Shown one piece after another: positions 39,755 through 49,195 of a DNA stretch of 64,000 nucleotides (the first letter of the stretch is position 1; each line of letters begins with the position of its first letter). The stretch comes from Allgaiera indica. GTDB lineage: Bacteria > Pseudomonadota > Alphaproteobacteria > Rhodobacterales > Rhodobacteraceae. The translations under genes and the position numbers were made by a program. Below the pieces are notes generated by a model that worked only from the letters and a program-made list of their open reading frames with translations, made no database searches and was not told the DNA's origin. The DNA lies in contig NZ_FNOB01000007.1 in assembly GCF_900106675.1 (NCBI RefSeq), forward strand, positions 62,001 to 126,000. Direction: 5' to 3'.

Positions 39755-40846
39755 TCACGAGATGCGGATGCGCGGGTTGAGGTAGACGTAGCCGATATCC
39801 GAGATCAGCTGCGTCAGCAGCACCACGATCACCGCCACCACCGAGCAGCCCATCAGCAACTCGATATCGTTGTTCGAGGCCGCCTGGACCAGCGTCCAGC
39901 CGAAGCCCTTGTAGCTGAACAGCGTCTCGGTCACGACGACGCCGTTCAGAAGCCAGGGGATCTGCAGCATGATCACCGTGAAGGGCGCGATCAGCGCGTT
40001 GCGCAGCGCGTGGCGCAGCACCACGTTGCGAAAGCTTACCCCCTTCAGGCGCGCGGTGCGGATATATTGCGCGGTCATCACCTCGGTCATCGAGGCCCGG
40101 GTCATGCGCGCGATATAACCCACCCCGTAGATTGAGATCGTCAGGACCGGCAGGGCGAAGTTGTCGAAGGTGATATGCGACATCGCCGAGGTGGCGTTGC
40201 CCTTCAAGATCACCCCGCCCGAGATCAGCCCCCATTGCTTGAACAAGAGCGACAGGCCGGTGAAGGACGAGCCGAACAGCACGATCAGCACCACGCCCGA
40301 AACATATTCCGGCGTCGAGGTGGAGGCGATCGAGGCGACGGAAAGCGACCGGTCCAGGCGCGAGCCTTCTCGCATCCCCGCCAGCACGCCCATGATCAGC
40401 GAGGTGGGGATCATCACGATCAGCACCCACAGCATCAGCCAGCCGGTTGCGGTCAGGCGGGTGGCCAGGATCCCGCCCACGCCTTCGCGGAAAACGGTGG
40501 AATAGCCCCAATCGCCCTGCAGGATGCCGCAGTAGGTGGGGATCTTGGCGCCCTTGACGCCTTCGTAATGGCTTAGGCAGCGGCCGGTGGGCTTGCCGTC
40601 GGCATTCTTGCCGGTCCAGCCGGGCAGGACGCCCAGCCATTCGCCGTAGCGCTGCAGCAGCGGCCGGGCATAGCCGTGGCGGGCCAGCCAACTGGTGACC
40701 TGGGCGTCGCTCATGCGGACCGACGCCTGCTGCTTGGCCAGCTTTTCCAGATTGGGCTGCAGGTTGGTCAGCGCAAAGACGATGAAGGTCAGGCACAGCG
40801 CCGTCAGCAACATCGTCACCAGACGCCTGGCAAGGAACTTGAGCAT
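39755..40846 (-). CDS. ABC transporter permease (DppB-like)
   Basis: The 363-residue protein begins MLKFLARRLVTMLLTALCLT, the standard DppB/OppB first helix. It has an extracytoplasmic insert after it and a core whose coupling loop is near YIRTARLKGVSFRNVVLRHA. It pairs with the downstream permease to form the channel for a peptide-type substrate. Two stem-loops lie in its 91-base leader. Confidence 0.93.
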   Translation of the reverse strand: MLKFLARRLVTMLLTALCLTFIVFALTNLQPNLEKLAKQQASVRMSDAQVTSWLARHGYARPLLQRYGEWLGVLPGWTGKNADGKPTGRCLSHYEGVKGAKIPTYCGILQGDWGYSTVFREGVGGILATRLTATGWLMLWVLIVMIPTSLIMGVLAGMREGSRLDRSLSVASIASTSTPEYVSGVVLIVLFGSSFTGLSLLFKQWGLISGGVILKGNATSAMSHITFDNFALPVLTISIYGVGYIARMTRASMTEVMTAQYIRTARLKGVSFRNVVLRHALRNALIAPFTVIMLQIPWLLNGVVVTETLFSYKGFGWTLVQAASNNDIELLMGCSVVAVIVVLLTQLISDIGYVYLNPRIRIS

Positions 40847-40875
40847 GGATCGTCCACTCCCGGTCCGGGTCTTGC

Positions 40876-40925
40876 GGCGCGGTTCGCGCCGGGAAGGAAG
40901 GGCGGGGCCGGCGCGGCGGCCCCGC
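40876..40925 (-). other. Two stem-loops between the binding-protein and permease genes
   Basis: GCGGGGCCG and CGGCCCCGC (40902-40910 and 40917-40925) make a perfect 9-base stem with a 6-base loop. GGCGCG and CGCGCC (40876-40881 and 40885-40890) make a second, 6-base stem. Both lie in the leader after the binding-protein stop. Neither has a T-run on the minus strand. Such structures often protect the upstream mRNA so that more binding protein than permease is made. Confidence 0.6.
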
Positions 40926-40937
40926 TGTCAGGCCCGG

Positions 40938-42590
40938 TCAGGCCTTGGACTTCCACCATTTGTAGGAATGCATCTCGAAGGTGGGATGCATCTCGGCGCC
41001 GTGGACCGTCTTCTTGTAGTGCCGGAACAGCTTGCGCCAGTAGGGCTGGATGATCACGCCCTTGTCTTGCATGATATGTTCCAGCTTGGCCATCACCGGG
41101 CGGCGCTTGTCGGCATTGTCGATCGACATCGCCTCGGCCAGAAGCTTGTCGAACTCGGGATCCGAGAAATGGGTCTCGTTCCACGGCACACCGGTCTTGT
41201 AGGCCAGCGCCAGCACCTGCACGCCGAGGGGACGCATGTTCCACTCGGTCGACGACCACGGGTATTTCAGCCAGTCGTTCCAGAAGGTCGAGCCGGGCAG
41301 GATGGTGCGCTTGACCTTGATGCCGGCGTCGCGGCACTGGGCGGCGACGGCGTCGCAGGTGGCCGATTGCCAATCGTCGTCCAGCGAGATCAGCTCGAAC
41401 TCGTGATCGCCCATCTTGGCGTCGTCGAGCATCTTCTTGGCGCCCTTGGGATCGACCGGGATCGGCGGGATCTTGGCATAGGCCGGGTGGATCGGGCAGA
41501 CATGGTGATCTTCCGCGACGGTGCCGGCGTTGTTGTTGCCCAGCTCCAGCAGCACCTTGTTGTCGACCGCGGTTTGCAGCGCCTTGCGCACCTTCAGATC
41601 GTCATAGGGCTTCACCGACTGGTTGAAACGCACGCACAGCGTGTTGGCGGTGGTGACCTCGGACTTGTCCCAGCCCAGCTGATCGAACAGCTTCACGAAA
41701 TCGCCGGTGGTCTGGTAGGTCATGTCGATCTCGTCCGACGAGGCGGCGGCGACATAGGCCGAAGGATCGGTGCCCAGATCGATGAACTCGATCTTGTCCA
41801 GATAGGGCCCGCCGTAGACATCGGTGCCCCACCAGGGATGCGCCTTGTTCTGCTCCAGCACCTGTTTCACGCCGACCTGGTTCTCGGTCGGCTTGAACGG
41901 GCCGGTGCCGACCGGGTTCTTCGACGGATCGCCGCCACCGTAGCCCTTGTGCACGATCGCGGCCGGATAGTCGGCCATGCCCGGCACGATGGTGATGTCG
42001 GGGGCGTTGAGATGCACCTTGACGGTGTGATCATCGACCTTCTCGACCGCGCCGTCCTTCAGCTTCTTGGTCTTGGCGTCCTGGATCGAGGCCATCCGGG
42101 TGGCCATCGAATTGCCGTCGACGGTGCCGTCGGCCCAGCGGGTCAGGTTGAAGATCACGTCATCGGCGGTGAAGGGGTCGCCGTTAGACCAGGTCACGCC
42201 CTTGCGCAGGTAAAGCGTGTACTGGGTGGCGTCGGCGTTGGCTTCCCATTTTTCCAGCAACATGCCGCGGAAGCTGCCGTCGCGTTCGTATTCGATCAGG
42301 TATTCCAGCCAGCCGCGGCTGAAATTGGCCATCTGCGACCAGTCGTAGGTGCGCGGATCCTTCAGCGCCTTGGTCTGCATCTGAACCCGCAGCGTGCCGC
42401 CGTGTACGGGCTTTTCGCCCGCGGCATAGGCCGGTGCGTTCAGGCCCAGAAGGCCATAGGCCGCGGCGGCCGAAACCCCCAGCGCCGAGGTCCGCGTGAG
42501 GAATTCGCGGCGACTGATCTCTCCGTCGCGGCATTCTTTCGCGTACATTTCCGCAGCGGGATGGACCCGCGGATGAGACATGTCCGTCAT
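40938..42590 (-). CDS. Periplasmic solute-binding protein, family 5, Tat-exported
   Basis: The 550-residue protein carries a twin-arginine signal, SRREFLT, with the arginines at residues 27-28, a hydrophobic stretch after it and an AYA cleavage site near residue 55. The mature protein has the family 5 (oligopeptide-binding) order: [36 protein letters not shown] and [12 protein letters not shown]. Tat export suggests folding before export. It is the first gene of the importer operon. The exact substrate (peptide, opine or similar) cannot be named. Confidence 0.93.
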   Translation of the reverse strand: MTDMSHPRVHPAAEMYAKECRDGEISRREFLTRTSALGVSAAAAYGLLGLNAPAYAAGEKPVHGGTLRVQMQTKALKDPRTYDWSQMANFSRGWLEYLIEYERDGSFRGMLLEKWEANADATQYTLYLRKGVTWSNGDPFTADDVIFNLTRWADGTVDGNSMATRMASIQDAKTKKLKDGAVEKVDDHTVKVHLNAPDITIVPGMADYPAAIVHKGYGGGDPSKNPVGTGPFKPTENQVGVKQVLEQNKAHPWWGTDVYGGPYLDKIEFIDLGTDPSAYVAAASSDEIDMTYQTTGDFVKLFDQLGWDKSEVTTANTLCVRFNQSVKPYDDLKVRKALQTAVDNKVLLELGNNNAGTVAEDHHVCPIHPAYAKIPPIPVDPKGAKKMLDDAKMGDHEFELISLDDDWQSATCDAVAAQCRDAGIKVKRTILPGSTFWNDWLKYPWSSTEWNMRPLGVQVLALAYKTGVPWNETHFSDPEFDKLLAEAMSIDNADKRRPVMAKLEHIMQDKGVIIQPYWRKLFRHYKKTVHGAEMHPTFEMHSYKWWKSKA

Positions 42591-42900
42591 CTGGTGTTAG
42601 CTCCCTGTATGGATTTCTGTTGTCCGCTCTGACGCATCGCGCGCCGATGTCCACCGCCGGTTCCGCCCGGCGTGCGTTTGCAGAGGGAATTTTCCACCAC
42701 GCCATTGCGCCTCAGAAAACGCCCGCCGTCAACGCTGGACTTTGGCATATGATGTGTCGAATGCGACATCCGACCATAACAGAAACGACACCGGCGGGGA
42801 GGTCAACCCCGAGAAGTCGATGCATCTCCCGGCCGCTCCGGTGGCGGGATGGGACAGGGTGATGTGACGATCGCGGTGGGCACCGATCGCCGGAGCGGAG
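42591..42900. other. Intergenic region upstream of the ABC operon, no gene seen
   Basis: This 310-base stretch has no convincing coding sequence. It holds the promoter side of the ABC operon. Features seen are a palindrome at 42755-42768 and an imperfect inverted repeat GACGATCGCGGTG/CACCGATCGCC at about 42865-42891, which could end the AraC-type gene transcript. It is less GC-rich near 42690-42790 than its surroundings, as expected of a promoter. Confidence 0.5.
42755..42768. promoter_or_regulatory. Palindrome upstream of the ABC operon
   Basis: TGTCG-AATG-CGACA is a perfect 5-base inverted repeat in a locally AT-richer segment, about 165 bases upstream of the binding-protein start codon. 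It is a candidate operator; the regulator is not known. Confidence 0.4.
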
Positions 42901-43749
42901 TCACGCGCCCCGGCGGAAGGCCGAGGGCGTCTTGCCGACGGCGTTCTGGAAGGCGCGGGTGAAATAGGCCGCCGTGGTGAAGCCCAGTGCGCGCGAGACC
43001 TCGCCCACCGGCAGGTCTGTTTCCTTCAGCAGCTTTCGGGCCTCGAACAGCACCCGGTCCTGGACGATCTCATGCGCCGAGCGGCCGCAGCACTGGCGGC
43101 AGACGCGGGTCAGATGCGTGGGCGTGACCCCCAGTGCCGCCGCGTAATCGGCCACCCCCAGCCCCGAGCGGAAATCGCGTTCCACCAGCGCGGTGAAGCG
43201 CGCCACCAGCCGCGCCGCGGCATCGGGGGCGGGCGCGCCGTCCTGGGCGGCGACCTGGCGTTCGATCCAGACGCCCAGCAGGCCCAGATGGTGGCCGGCG
43301 GCGCGGTCATATCCGGGGCGACCGCCTTCCAGCTCGCGGTGGATGTTGTCGAGGATGCCGGTCAGTTCGGCCTGGGGCTGCTGGTCGCGGATGCGCAGAT
43401 GCAGCGGCGTTTCCGGCAGCGGCAGGCCGCGCGCGGCACCGAAGAAGACCGCGGTGCCGAAGACATGGGACGAGACGTCGAAGCCATGCATCACCCCGGC
43501 GGGCAGGAAGATCGCGTTGTGGGGCCCGTAGCCGCGGGTGACGCCCGAAACGGTGATCCGCCCCTGGCCGCGGGTGAACCACAACAACATCGGCTCGTTC
43601 AGCGAGCGCATCGCCTCGACCCGCCAGCGCCCATGCGCGGCCAGCCGCGGGATCGGGATCATGCGCAGTTGCGCGGGGGCGGGGTCGGCCGGGGCGCCGT
43701 CGGCGGACGGGGTGGCGGCGGTGGGCGGGTTGTTGGCGCGATCGTGCAT
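42901..43749 (-). CDS. AraC-family transcriptional regulator
   Basis: The product has an N-terminal cupin-like sensor part (PHNAIFLPAGVMHGFDVSSH) and a C-terminal AraC DNA-binding domain of about 100 residues. That domain carries both helix-turn-helix parts (YAAALGVTPTHLTRVCRQCC and VGEVSRALGFTTAAYFTRAF). The start at 43749, giving 282 residues, is chosen because AGG is spaced five bases before it. An ATG at 43854 would add 35 low-complexity Ala/Pro-rich residues. It lies next to the peptide ABC operon and may regulate it, but this is only positional. Confidence 0.85.
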   Translation of the reverse strand: MHDRANNPPTAATPSADGAPADPAPAQLRMIPIPRLAAHGRWRVEAMRSLNEPMLLWFTRGQGRITVSGVTRGYGPHNAIFLPAGVMHGFDVSSHVFGTAVFFGAARGLPLPETPLHLRIRDQQPQAELTGILDNIHRELEGGRPGYDRAAGHHLGLLGVWIERQVAAQDGAPAPDAAARLVARFTALVERDFRSGLGVADYAAALGVTPTHLTRVCRQCCGRSAHEIVQDRVLFEARKLLKETDLPVGEVSRALGFTTAAYFTRAFQNAVGKTPSAFRRGA

Positions 43750-43949
43750 GGGGGCCTGCTTCCGATGCGGCGCCAGATCCGGCGGTGCGGCGCGTTCAGG
43801 CGCAGGCGCGGAAGGGCGCTGGGACAGGCTTGCGGCGGATTGATATTGGGTCATTGCAGCGAATCTAGGCGCCATGGCTTCGAAGCGAAACCCGATTCTT
43901 TCGCCCGGATGGAGCATCGGCAGTCTGTTGCCACCGGGCGCGGCGGCGG

Positions 43950-44816
43950 CTAGGGCAGGGGCACCGCCTGCCAGTCGGACATGCGGCTGCGAAACCAGCT
44001 GCGCTGGCGTTTGGCATATTGGCGGGTGGCCAGTTTGGCGGCCTCCACGGCGTGGGGTAGCGACATCTCGCCTCGCAGATGGGCGATCAGTTCCGGCGCG
44101 CCGATCGCGCGACTGGCGGGGCGGGAGGGATCCCAGCCGTCAAGCGCGGCGCGGGCCTCGTCCAGCGCGCCCGTCGCCATCATCTGATCGAAGCGCCGGG
44201 CGATGCGTTCGGCCAGCCAGTCGCGGCCCGGGCGCAGCGCCAGGCGCGCGGCGCGCCCGGGCGGCAGCAGCGGCGGGCCGGTCTCGGCCTGCCAGACGGC
44301 CAGCCCCCGACCGGTGGCACGAAGCACCTCCCAGGCGCGCTGCACCCGCGCGCGGTTGCGGGTGTCGATCCGCGCCCGGGTTTCGGGGTCGAGCGCCTCC
44401 AGCAGTTGACCCAGAGACAGGGAATCGCCTTCGGCCCGGATCTCGGGCGGGGTGGCGGGGATCTCGGCCAGGCCCTCGGTCAGGGCCGAGAAGTAAAGCC
44501 CCGTGCCGCCCACGATGATCGGCCGCTGGGGGCCTTGCAGCAGCGGCGCGACGGCGCGCAGCCAATGGCCGACGGACCAGTCCTGATCCGCCGCCACCAT
44601 GCCATACAGGCGATGCGGCGCGCGCGCCTCTTCTTGCGGGCTGGGGCGGGCGGTCAGCACCCGCCAGCAGTCGTAGACCTGCAGCGCGTCGGCATTGACG
44701 ATCACCCCGCCCTGGCGCTCGGCCAGCGCAAGCGCCAGGCCGGATTTCCCCGACGCCGTCGGCCCGGCGATCAGCACAGGTTGATCGGGCGATATATTGT
44801 CGATCAATTCCAGCAT
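43950..44816 (-). CDS. miaA: tRNA dimethylallyltransferase
   Basis: MiaA adds a dimethylallyl group to adenosine 37 of tRNAs reading UNN codons. The 288-residue protein has the P-loop [50 protein letters not shown] and the C-terminal [14 protein letters not shown] motif. The start at 44816 gives [18 protein letters not shown]. It is divergent from pyrH with 128 bases between the start codons. Confidence 0.94.
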   Translation of the reverse strand: MLELIDNISPDQPVLIAGPTASGKSGLALALAERQGGVIVNADALQVYDCWRVLTARPSPQEEARAPHRLYGMVAADQDWSVGHWLRAVAPLLQGPQRPIIVGGTGLYFSALTEGLAEIPATPPEIRAEGDSLSLGQLLEALDPETRARIDTRNRARVQRAWEVLRATGRGLAVWQAETGPPLLPPGRAARLALRPGRDWLAERIARRFDQMMATGALDEARAALDGWDPSRPASRAIGAPELIAHLRGEMSLPHAVEAAKLATRQYAKRQRSWFRSRMSDWQAVPLP

Positions 44817-44944
44817 GTTACAGGCCCTGTGTGATATCGCGCGGCGCGCGCTTCCGCGATGCGGTTGTTTCGTCGTTGAACCCGGCCGCGTTTTCCGACA
44901 TTTTGCCGCCAAGTCAAGAAACCCACAGCCGGAGAGTTCCCACG

Positions 44945-45718
44945 ATGCCCGACACCGCCGCGCAACCGAAGCCGAACGCCGCCAGAACGCCGGCCGGCAA
45001 GCACGGCGAGGTTGCCTACAAGCGGGTGCTCCTCAAGATCTCGGGCGAGGCCCTGATGGGCGATCAGGGCTTTGGCCTGCATCCGCCCACCGTCCAGCGC
45101 ATCGCCCGCGAGGTCAAGGCGGTGCACGATCTGGGGGTCGAGATCTGCATGGTCATCGGCGGCGGCAACATCTTCCGCGGGTTGCAGGGATCCGCCCAGG
45201 GGATGGAACGCACGACCGCCGATTACATGGGCATGCTGGCCACGGTGATGAACGCGCTGGGGATGCAGGCCGCGCTGGAGGCCGAGGGCATCTTCACCCG
45301 CGTGGTCAGCGCGATTCCGATGGATCAGGTGTGCGAGCCCTACATTCGCCGCCGCGCGGTGCGGCATCTGGAAAAGAAGCGCGTGGTGATCTTCGCCGCC
45401 GGCACCGGCAACCCCTATTTCACCACCGACACCGCCGCGACCCTGCGCGCCAACGAGATGAGCTGTCAGGCGATCTTCAAGGGCACCAAGGTGGATGGGG
45501 TCTATGACAAGGACCCCAAGAAATTCCCCGACGCCAAGCGCTACGACAAGGTCACCTATGACGAGGTGCTGCAAAAGCACCTGGGGGTGATGGATGCGTC
45601 GGCGATCGCGCTGGCGCGCGACAACAAGCTGCCGATCATCGTGTTCTCGCTTGACGAACCGGGCGGGTTTTGCGGCATTCTGCGGGGCGAGGGCACCTAT
45701 ACAGAGGTGCATGCCTGA
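44945..45718 (+). CDS. pyrH: UMP kinase
   Basis: PyrH phosphorylates UMP to UDP. The 257-residue product has a 20-residue flexible N-terminus, then [19 protein letters not shown], the phosphate-binding [12 protein letters not shown], the [17 protein letters not shown] loop and [14 protein letters not shown]. It opens the conserved pyrH-frr-uppS-cdsA-dxr-rseP-bamA block on the plus strand. GGAGAG precedes the ATG. Confidence 0.96.
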   Translation: MPDTAAQPKPNAARTPAGKHGEVAYKRVLLKISGEALMGDQGFGLHPPTVQRIAREVKAVHDLGVEICMVIGGGNIFRGLQGSAQGMERTTADYMGMLATVMNALGMQAALEAEGIFTRVVSAIPMDQVCEPYIRRRAVRHLEKKRVVIFAAGTGNPYFTTDTAATLRANEMSCQAIFKGTKVDGVYDKDPKKFPDAKRYDKVTYDEVLQKHLGVMDASAIALARDNKLPIIVFSLDEPGGFCGILRGEGTYTEVHA

Positions 45719-45858
45719 ACCTATCCAAGGCCCGAACATGCTGCTATATGGGCGCCGGAAGACCCCGGGGGCGGCCGGGCCCCGCAAAAGCATGGGCCGG
45801 TTCGGGCGGGGACCGGTTCGGAAAATGCCCAAAGAGGCGATAAGAATAGGGATGAGCC

Positions 45859-46425
45859 ATGTCGGATGATGCGACGGAGATTGACCTTGACGATCTAGAG
45901 CGCCGGATGGACGGCGCGCTGACGTCCTTGCGCCACGAATTCGCCAGCCTGCGGACCGGGCGGGCCTCGGCCTCGATGCTGGAGCCGGTGCATGTCGATG
46001 CCTATGGCCAGCAGACCCCGATCAACCAGCTGGGCACGGTGAACGTGCCCGAGCCGCGCATGGTGACGCTGAACGTCTGGGACAAGGCCATGGTCGGCAA
46101 GGTCGAGAAGGCGATCCGCGAAAGCGGCCTTGGCATCAATCCGGTGGTCGACGGCACCATCATTCGCCTGCCGATCCCCGAATTGAACGAGGAGCGCCGG
46201 CGCGAGCTGTCGAAGGTCGCCGCGCAATATGCGGAAAGTGCGCGCGTGGCGATCCGCAACGTGCGCCGCGACGGGATGGATCAGCTCAAGAAGGCCAAGG
46301 CCGCCGGCATGAGCGAGGACGACAACAAGATGTGGGCTGACGAGGTTCAGGCGCTGACCGACAAGCATATCGGCCTGATCGACAAGGCGCTGGAAACGAA
46401 GCAGCAGGAAATCATGCAGGTCTAG
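45859..46425 (+). CDS. frr: Ribosome recycling factor
   Basis: Frr, with EF-G, splits the post-termination ribosome. The 188-residue product has the family features [40 protein letters not shown], and the C-terminal helix motif [14 protein letters not shown]. The length is the standard of about 185. It follows pyrH by 140 bases. Confidence 0.97.
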   Translation: MSDDATEIDLDDLERRMDGALTSLRHEFASLRTGRASASMLEPVHVDAYGQQTPINQLGTVNVPEPRMVTLNVWDKAMVGKVEKAIRESGLGINPVVDGTIIRLPIPELNEERRRELSKVAAQYAESARVAIRNVRRDGMDQLKKAKAAGMSEDDNKMWADEVQALTDKHIGLIDKALETKQQEIMQV

Positions 46426-46452
46426 GCGACCGCAACGGGCGCGGGCGAGGCA

Positions 46453-47202
46453 ATGACCGAGGAAGGACCACAGGTGGCCGCCAAGGATGAGACGGCAGGG
46501 ACGCCGGCGGCCAGCAAATGCGCCGAGCATGTCGCCATCATCATGGACGGCAACGGGCGCTGGGCCAGCCAGCGCGGCTGGCCGCGGCTGGTCGGTCATC
46601 GCCGCGGCGCCGAACGGGTGCGCCAGATCGTCCGCGCCTGCCCCGATCTGGGCGTGCGCTGGCTGACGGTCTATGCCTTTTCCACCGAGAACTGGAAACG
46701 CTCGACCGAAGAGGTCCTGGGCCTGATGAGCATCTTCTCGCGCTATATCCAGCGCGAGGCGGGGCGATTGTCGGAAGAGGGCGTGCGCGTGCGGTTCATC
46801 GGCGAGCGCAGTCGCCTGGACCAGAAGCTGCAGCGCCTGATGGCCGGGATCGAGGCCAGCACCGCCGGCAACGACCGGCTCAATCTGACGGTGGCGATCA
46901 ATTACGGCGGCCGCGACGAGATCCTGCGCGCGGTGCGTGCGCTGGCCGCGCAGGGCGGCGATCTTGCGGCGCTGTCCGACGGGGAAATGGCCGCCGCGCT
47001 GGACACCCATGCGCTACCCGATCCGGATCTGGTGATCCGCACCAGCGGCGAGACCCGGGTGTCGAATTTCCTGCTCTGGCAGGCGGCCTATGCAGAATAC
47101 GAGTTCACGCCGACGCTTTGGCCCGATTTCACGCCCGAGGAGCTGGCGCGAATCCTTGACCGTTTCGCGGGGCGCGAGCGGCGGTTTGGCGCGGTGATCT
47201 AG
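46453..47202 (+). CDS. uppS: Undecaprenyl diphosphate synthase
   Basis: UppS makes the C55 lipid carrier for cell-wall synthesis from farnesyl and isopentenyl diphosphates. The 249-residue protein has HVAIIMDGNGRWASQRGWPR with the catalytic Asp, AFSTENWKRS, and the C-terminal DLVIRTSGETRVSNFLLWQ and EYEFTPTLWPDF. Family length is about 245. It lies 20 bases before the cdsA start used here. Confidence 0.96.
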   Translation: MTEEGPQVAAKDETAGTPAASKCAEHVAIIMDGNGRWASQRGWPRLVGHRRGAERVRQIVRACPDLGVRWLTVYAFSTENWKRSTEEVLGLMSIFSRYIQREAGRLSEEGVRVRFIGERSRLDQKLQRLMAGIEASTAGNDRLNLTVAINYGGRDEILRAVRALAAQGGDLAALSDGEMAAALDTHALPDPDLVIRTSGETRVSNFLLWQAAYAEYEFTPTLWPDFTPEELARILDRFAGRERRFGAVI

Positions 47203-47222
47203 GCAGGTTGGGGGAAGCGGGC

Positions 47223-48005
47223 ATGAGCGCGGCGCGCTGGGACGATCTGAAGATCCGGATGATCTCGGGTGCGCTGATGGCGCTGGCGGGGATGGTCGCG
47301 GTATTTCTGGGCGGCTGGTACTTTGGCGCGCTGGCGGTGCTGGCCGCCGGGCTGATGGTGTGGGAACTGGCGGGGATGATGGGCGCCGGTCAGGCCGCGG
47401 TGCCGCTGGGGACGCTGGCGGCGGTGTCGCTGTTCTCGGCCAGCATGATCCCGCCGGGGGCGGCGCAGTTGCTGCTGCTGGCGGCGCCGCTGGCCGGGGC
47501 CTGCGCGATCCGCTGCGACCGGCTCATCTTTGCCGCCTATGCGCTGGCGATCCTGATCGCGGCGCATGGGCTTTACTGGTTCCGGCTGGAGAATGGCGGC
47601 GTCTGGTTGTTCTGGTTGATCCTGGTGGTCATCGCCTCGGACGTGGGCGGCTATTTCGCCGGCCGCCTGATCGGGGGGCCCAAATTCTGGCCCAGGGTCA
47701 GCCCGAAGAAGACATGGTCGGGCACCATCGCCGGCTGGATCGGCGCGGCGATCGTGGGCGCGGTGTTCATCAGCTTCACCACCGCCGGCATCGATCTGAT
47801 CTGGATCTCGGCCCTGGTCGCGCTGGCGTCGCAACTGGGCGATATCACCGAAAGCGCGATCAAGCGCCGCAAGGGGGTCAAGGACAGCTCTCGGCTGATC
47901 CCGGGCCACGGCGGGCTGCTCGACCGTTTCGACGGGCTGCTCGGCGCGGCGCTGATGATGCTTCTGGTCGCGCTTTTCGTGACCGTTCCCAGTGTGAGGA
48001 TCTAG
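47223..48005 (+). CDS. cdsA: Phosphatidate cytidylyltransferase
   Basis: CdsA makes CDP-diacylglycerol for phospholipid synthesis. The 260-residue protein is mostly membrane-embedded, with about seven to eight hydrophobic segments. It ends with the CDP-diglyceride synthetase signature SAIKRRKGVKDSSRLIPGHG followed by GLLDRFD. The ATG at 47223 follows GGGGGAAG; a TTG five codons upstream is less likely. The dxr start follows the stop by three bases. Confidence 0.95.
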   Translation: MSAARWDDLKIRMISGALMALAGMVAVFLGGWYFGALAVLAAGLMVWELAGMMGAGQAAVPLGTLAAVSLFSASMIPPGAAQLLLLAAPLAGACAIRCDRLIFAAYALAILIAAHGLYWFRLENGGVWLFWLILVVIASDVGGYFAGRLIGGPKFWPRVSPKKTWSGTIAGWIGAAIVGAVFISFTTAGIDLIWISALVALASQLGDITESAIKRRKGVKDSSRLIPGHGGLLDRFDGLLGAALMMLLVALFVTVPSVRI

Positions 48006-48008
48006 GCC

Positions 48009-49175
48009 ATGCGCAGGGTCACCGTCTTCGGCTCTACCGGCTCGATCGGCGAGAGCACCGTCGATCTGATCGCGCGCGCCGACGACTGCCAGGTCGTGGC
48101 GCTGACCGGGGGGCGCAACGTGGAGCGTCTGGCGCGCCAGGCGCGGGCGCTGAACGCCGAACTGGCGGTCACCGCGCATGATGATTGCTATGATGCGTTG
48201 AAGGCGGCGCTGGCGGGGTCGGGCATCGGGGTCGCGGCGGGGCCGCACGCGTTGACCGAGGCGGCGGCGCGACCGGCGGATTGGGTGATGTCGGCGATCG
48301 TCGGCGCGGCGGGGCTTGCGCCGGGGTTCAAGGCGCTTGAACAGGGCGCGACCCTGGCGCTGGCCAACAAGGAAAGCCTGGTCACCGCGGGGCCCCTGCT
48401 GCTGGCCGAGGCCGGCCGCCACGGCGCCACGATCCTGCCCGTGGACAGCGAACATTCGGCGGTGTTCCAGGCCCTGGCGGGCGAAAACATCGACACCGTC
48501 GAGCGGGTCATCATCACCGCCTCGGGCGGGCCCTTCCGGGGCTGGAGCTCTGAGCGCATGGCTAGTGCCACGCCCGCGCAGGCCGTGGTGCATCCCAATT
48601 GGGACATGGGGCAGCGGATCTCTATCGACTCGGCGAGCCTGTTCAACAAGGCGTTGGAAGTCATCGAGACACGGGAATTCTTCGGGATCGACCCCGATCG
48701 GATCGAAGTTATCGTGCACCCGCAATCCATCGTCCATGCGCTGGTGGGTTTCATCGACGGCGGGTTGATGGCGCATATCGGGCCGGCGGACATGCGCCAC
48801 GCGATCGGCTATGCGCTGAACTGGCCCGAGCGCCGCGCGCTGCCGGTCGAGCGGCTGGATCTGGCGCGCATCGCGACGCTGCAATTCGAGGCCCCCGACG
48901 AGACCCGCTTTCCCGCGCTGCGCCTGGCCCGAGAGGTGATGACGATCGGTGGCCTGGCGGGGGCGGCCTTCAACGCGGCGAAGGAGGTGGCGCTTGATGC
49001 CTTCATCGCGCGGCGGCTGCCGTTTTCGCAGATGGCGGTGGTCGTGGAAGAGGCGCTTGCCCGGCTTTCGCGCGATCCAGGTCTTACTTCCGCCCCGGAA
49101 AGCCTTGTAGACGTGATCGAGATGGACCATCTGGCTCGGGTACGGGCCGCCGAGGTGATCCGCGACAGGACGTGA
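48009..49175 (+). CDS. dxr: 1-deoxy-D-xylulose 5-phosphate reductoisomerase
   Basis: Dxr converts DXP to MEP using NADPH, the committed step of the MEP isoprenoid pathway, and so feeds UppS. The 388-residue product has the nucleotide-binding FGSTGSIGESTVDLI, the ALANKESLVTAGPLLL and PVDSEHSAVFQAL active-site regions, and ASGGPFRGW. Length and order of motifs match the family. Confidence 0.96.
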   Translation: MRRVTVFGSTGSIGESTVDLIARADDCQVVALTGGRNVERLARQARALNAELAVTAHDDCYDALKAALAGSGIGVAAGPHALTEAAARPADWVMSAIVGAAGLAPGFKALEQGATLALANKESLVTAGPLLLAEAGRHGATILPVDSEHSAVFQALAGENIDTVERVIITASGGPFRGWSSERMASATPAQAVVHPNWDMGQRISIDSASLFNKALEVIETREFFGIDPDRIEVIVHPQSIVHALVGFIDGGLMAHIGPADMRHAIGYALNWPERRALPVERLDLARIATLQFEAPDETRFPALRLAREVMTIGGLAGAAFNAAKEVALDAFIARRLPFSQMAVVVEEALARLSRDPGLTSAPESLVDVIEMDHLARVRAAEVIRDRT

Positions 49176-49195
49176 GTTGAGAGAGGACCGTTGGT

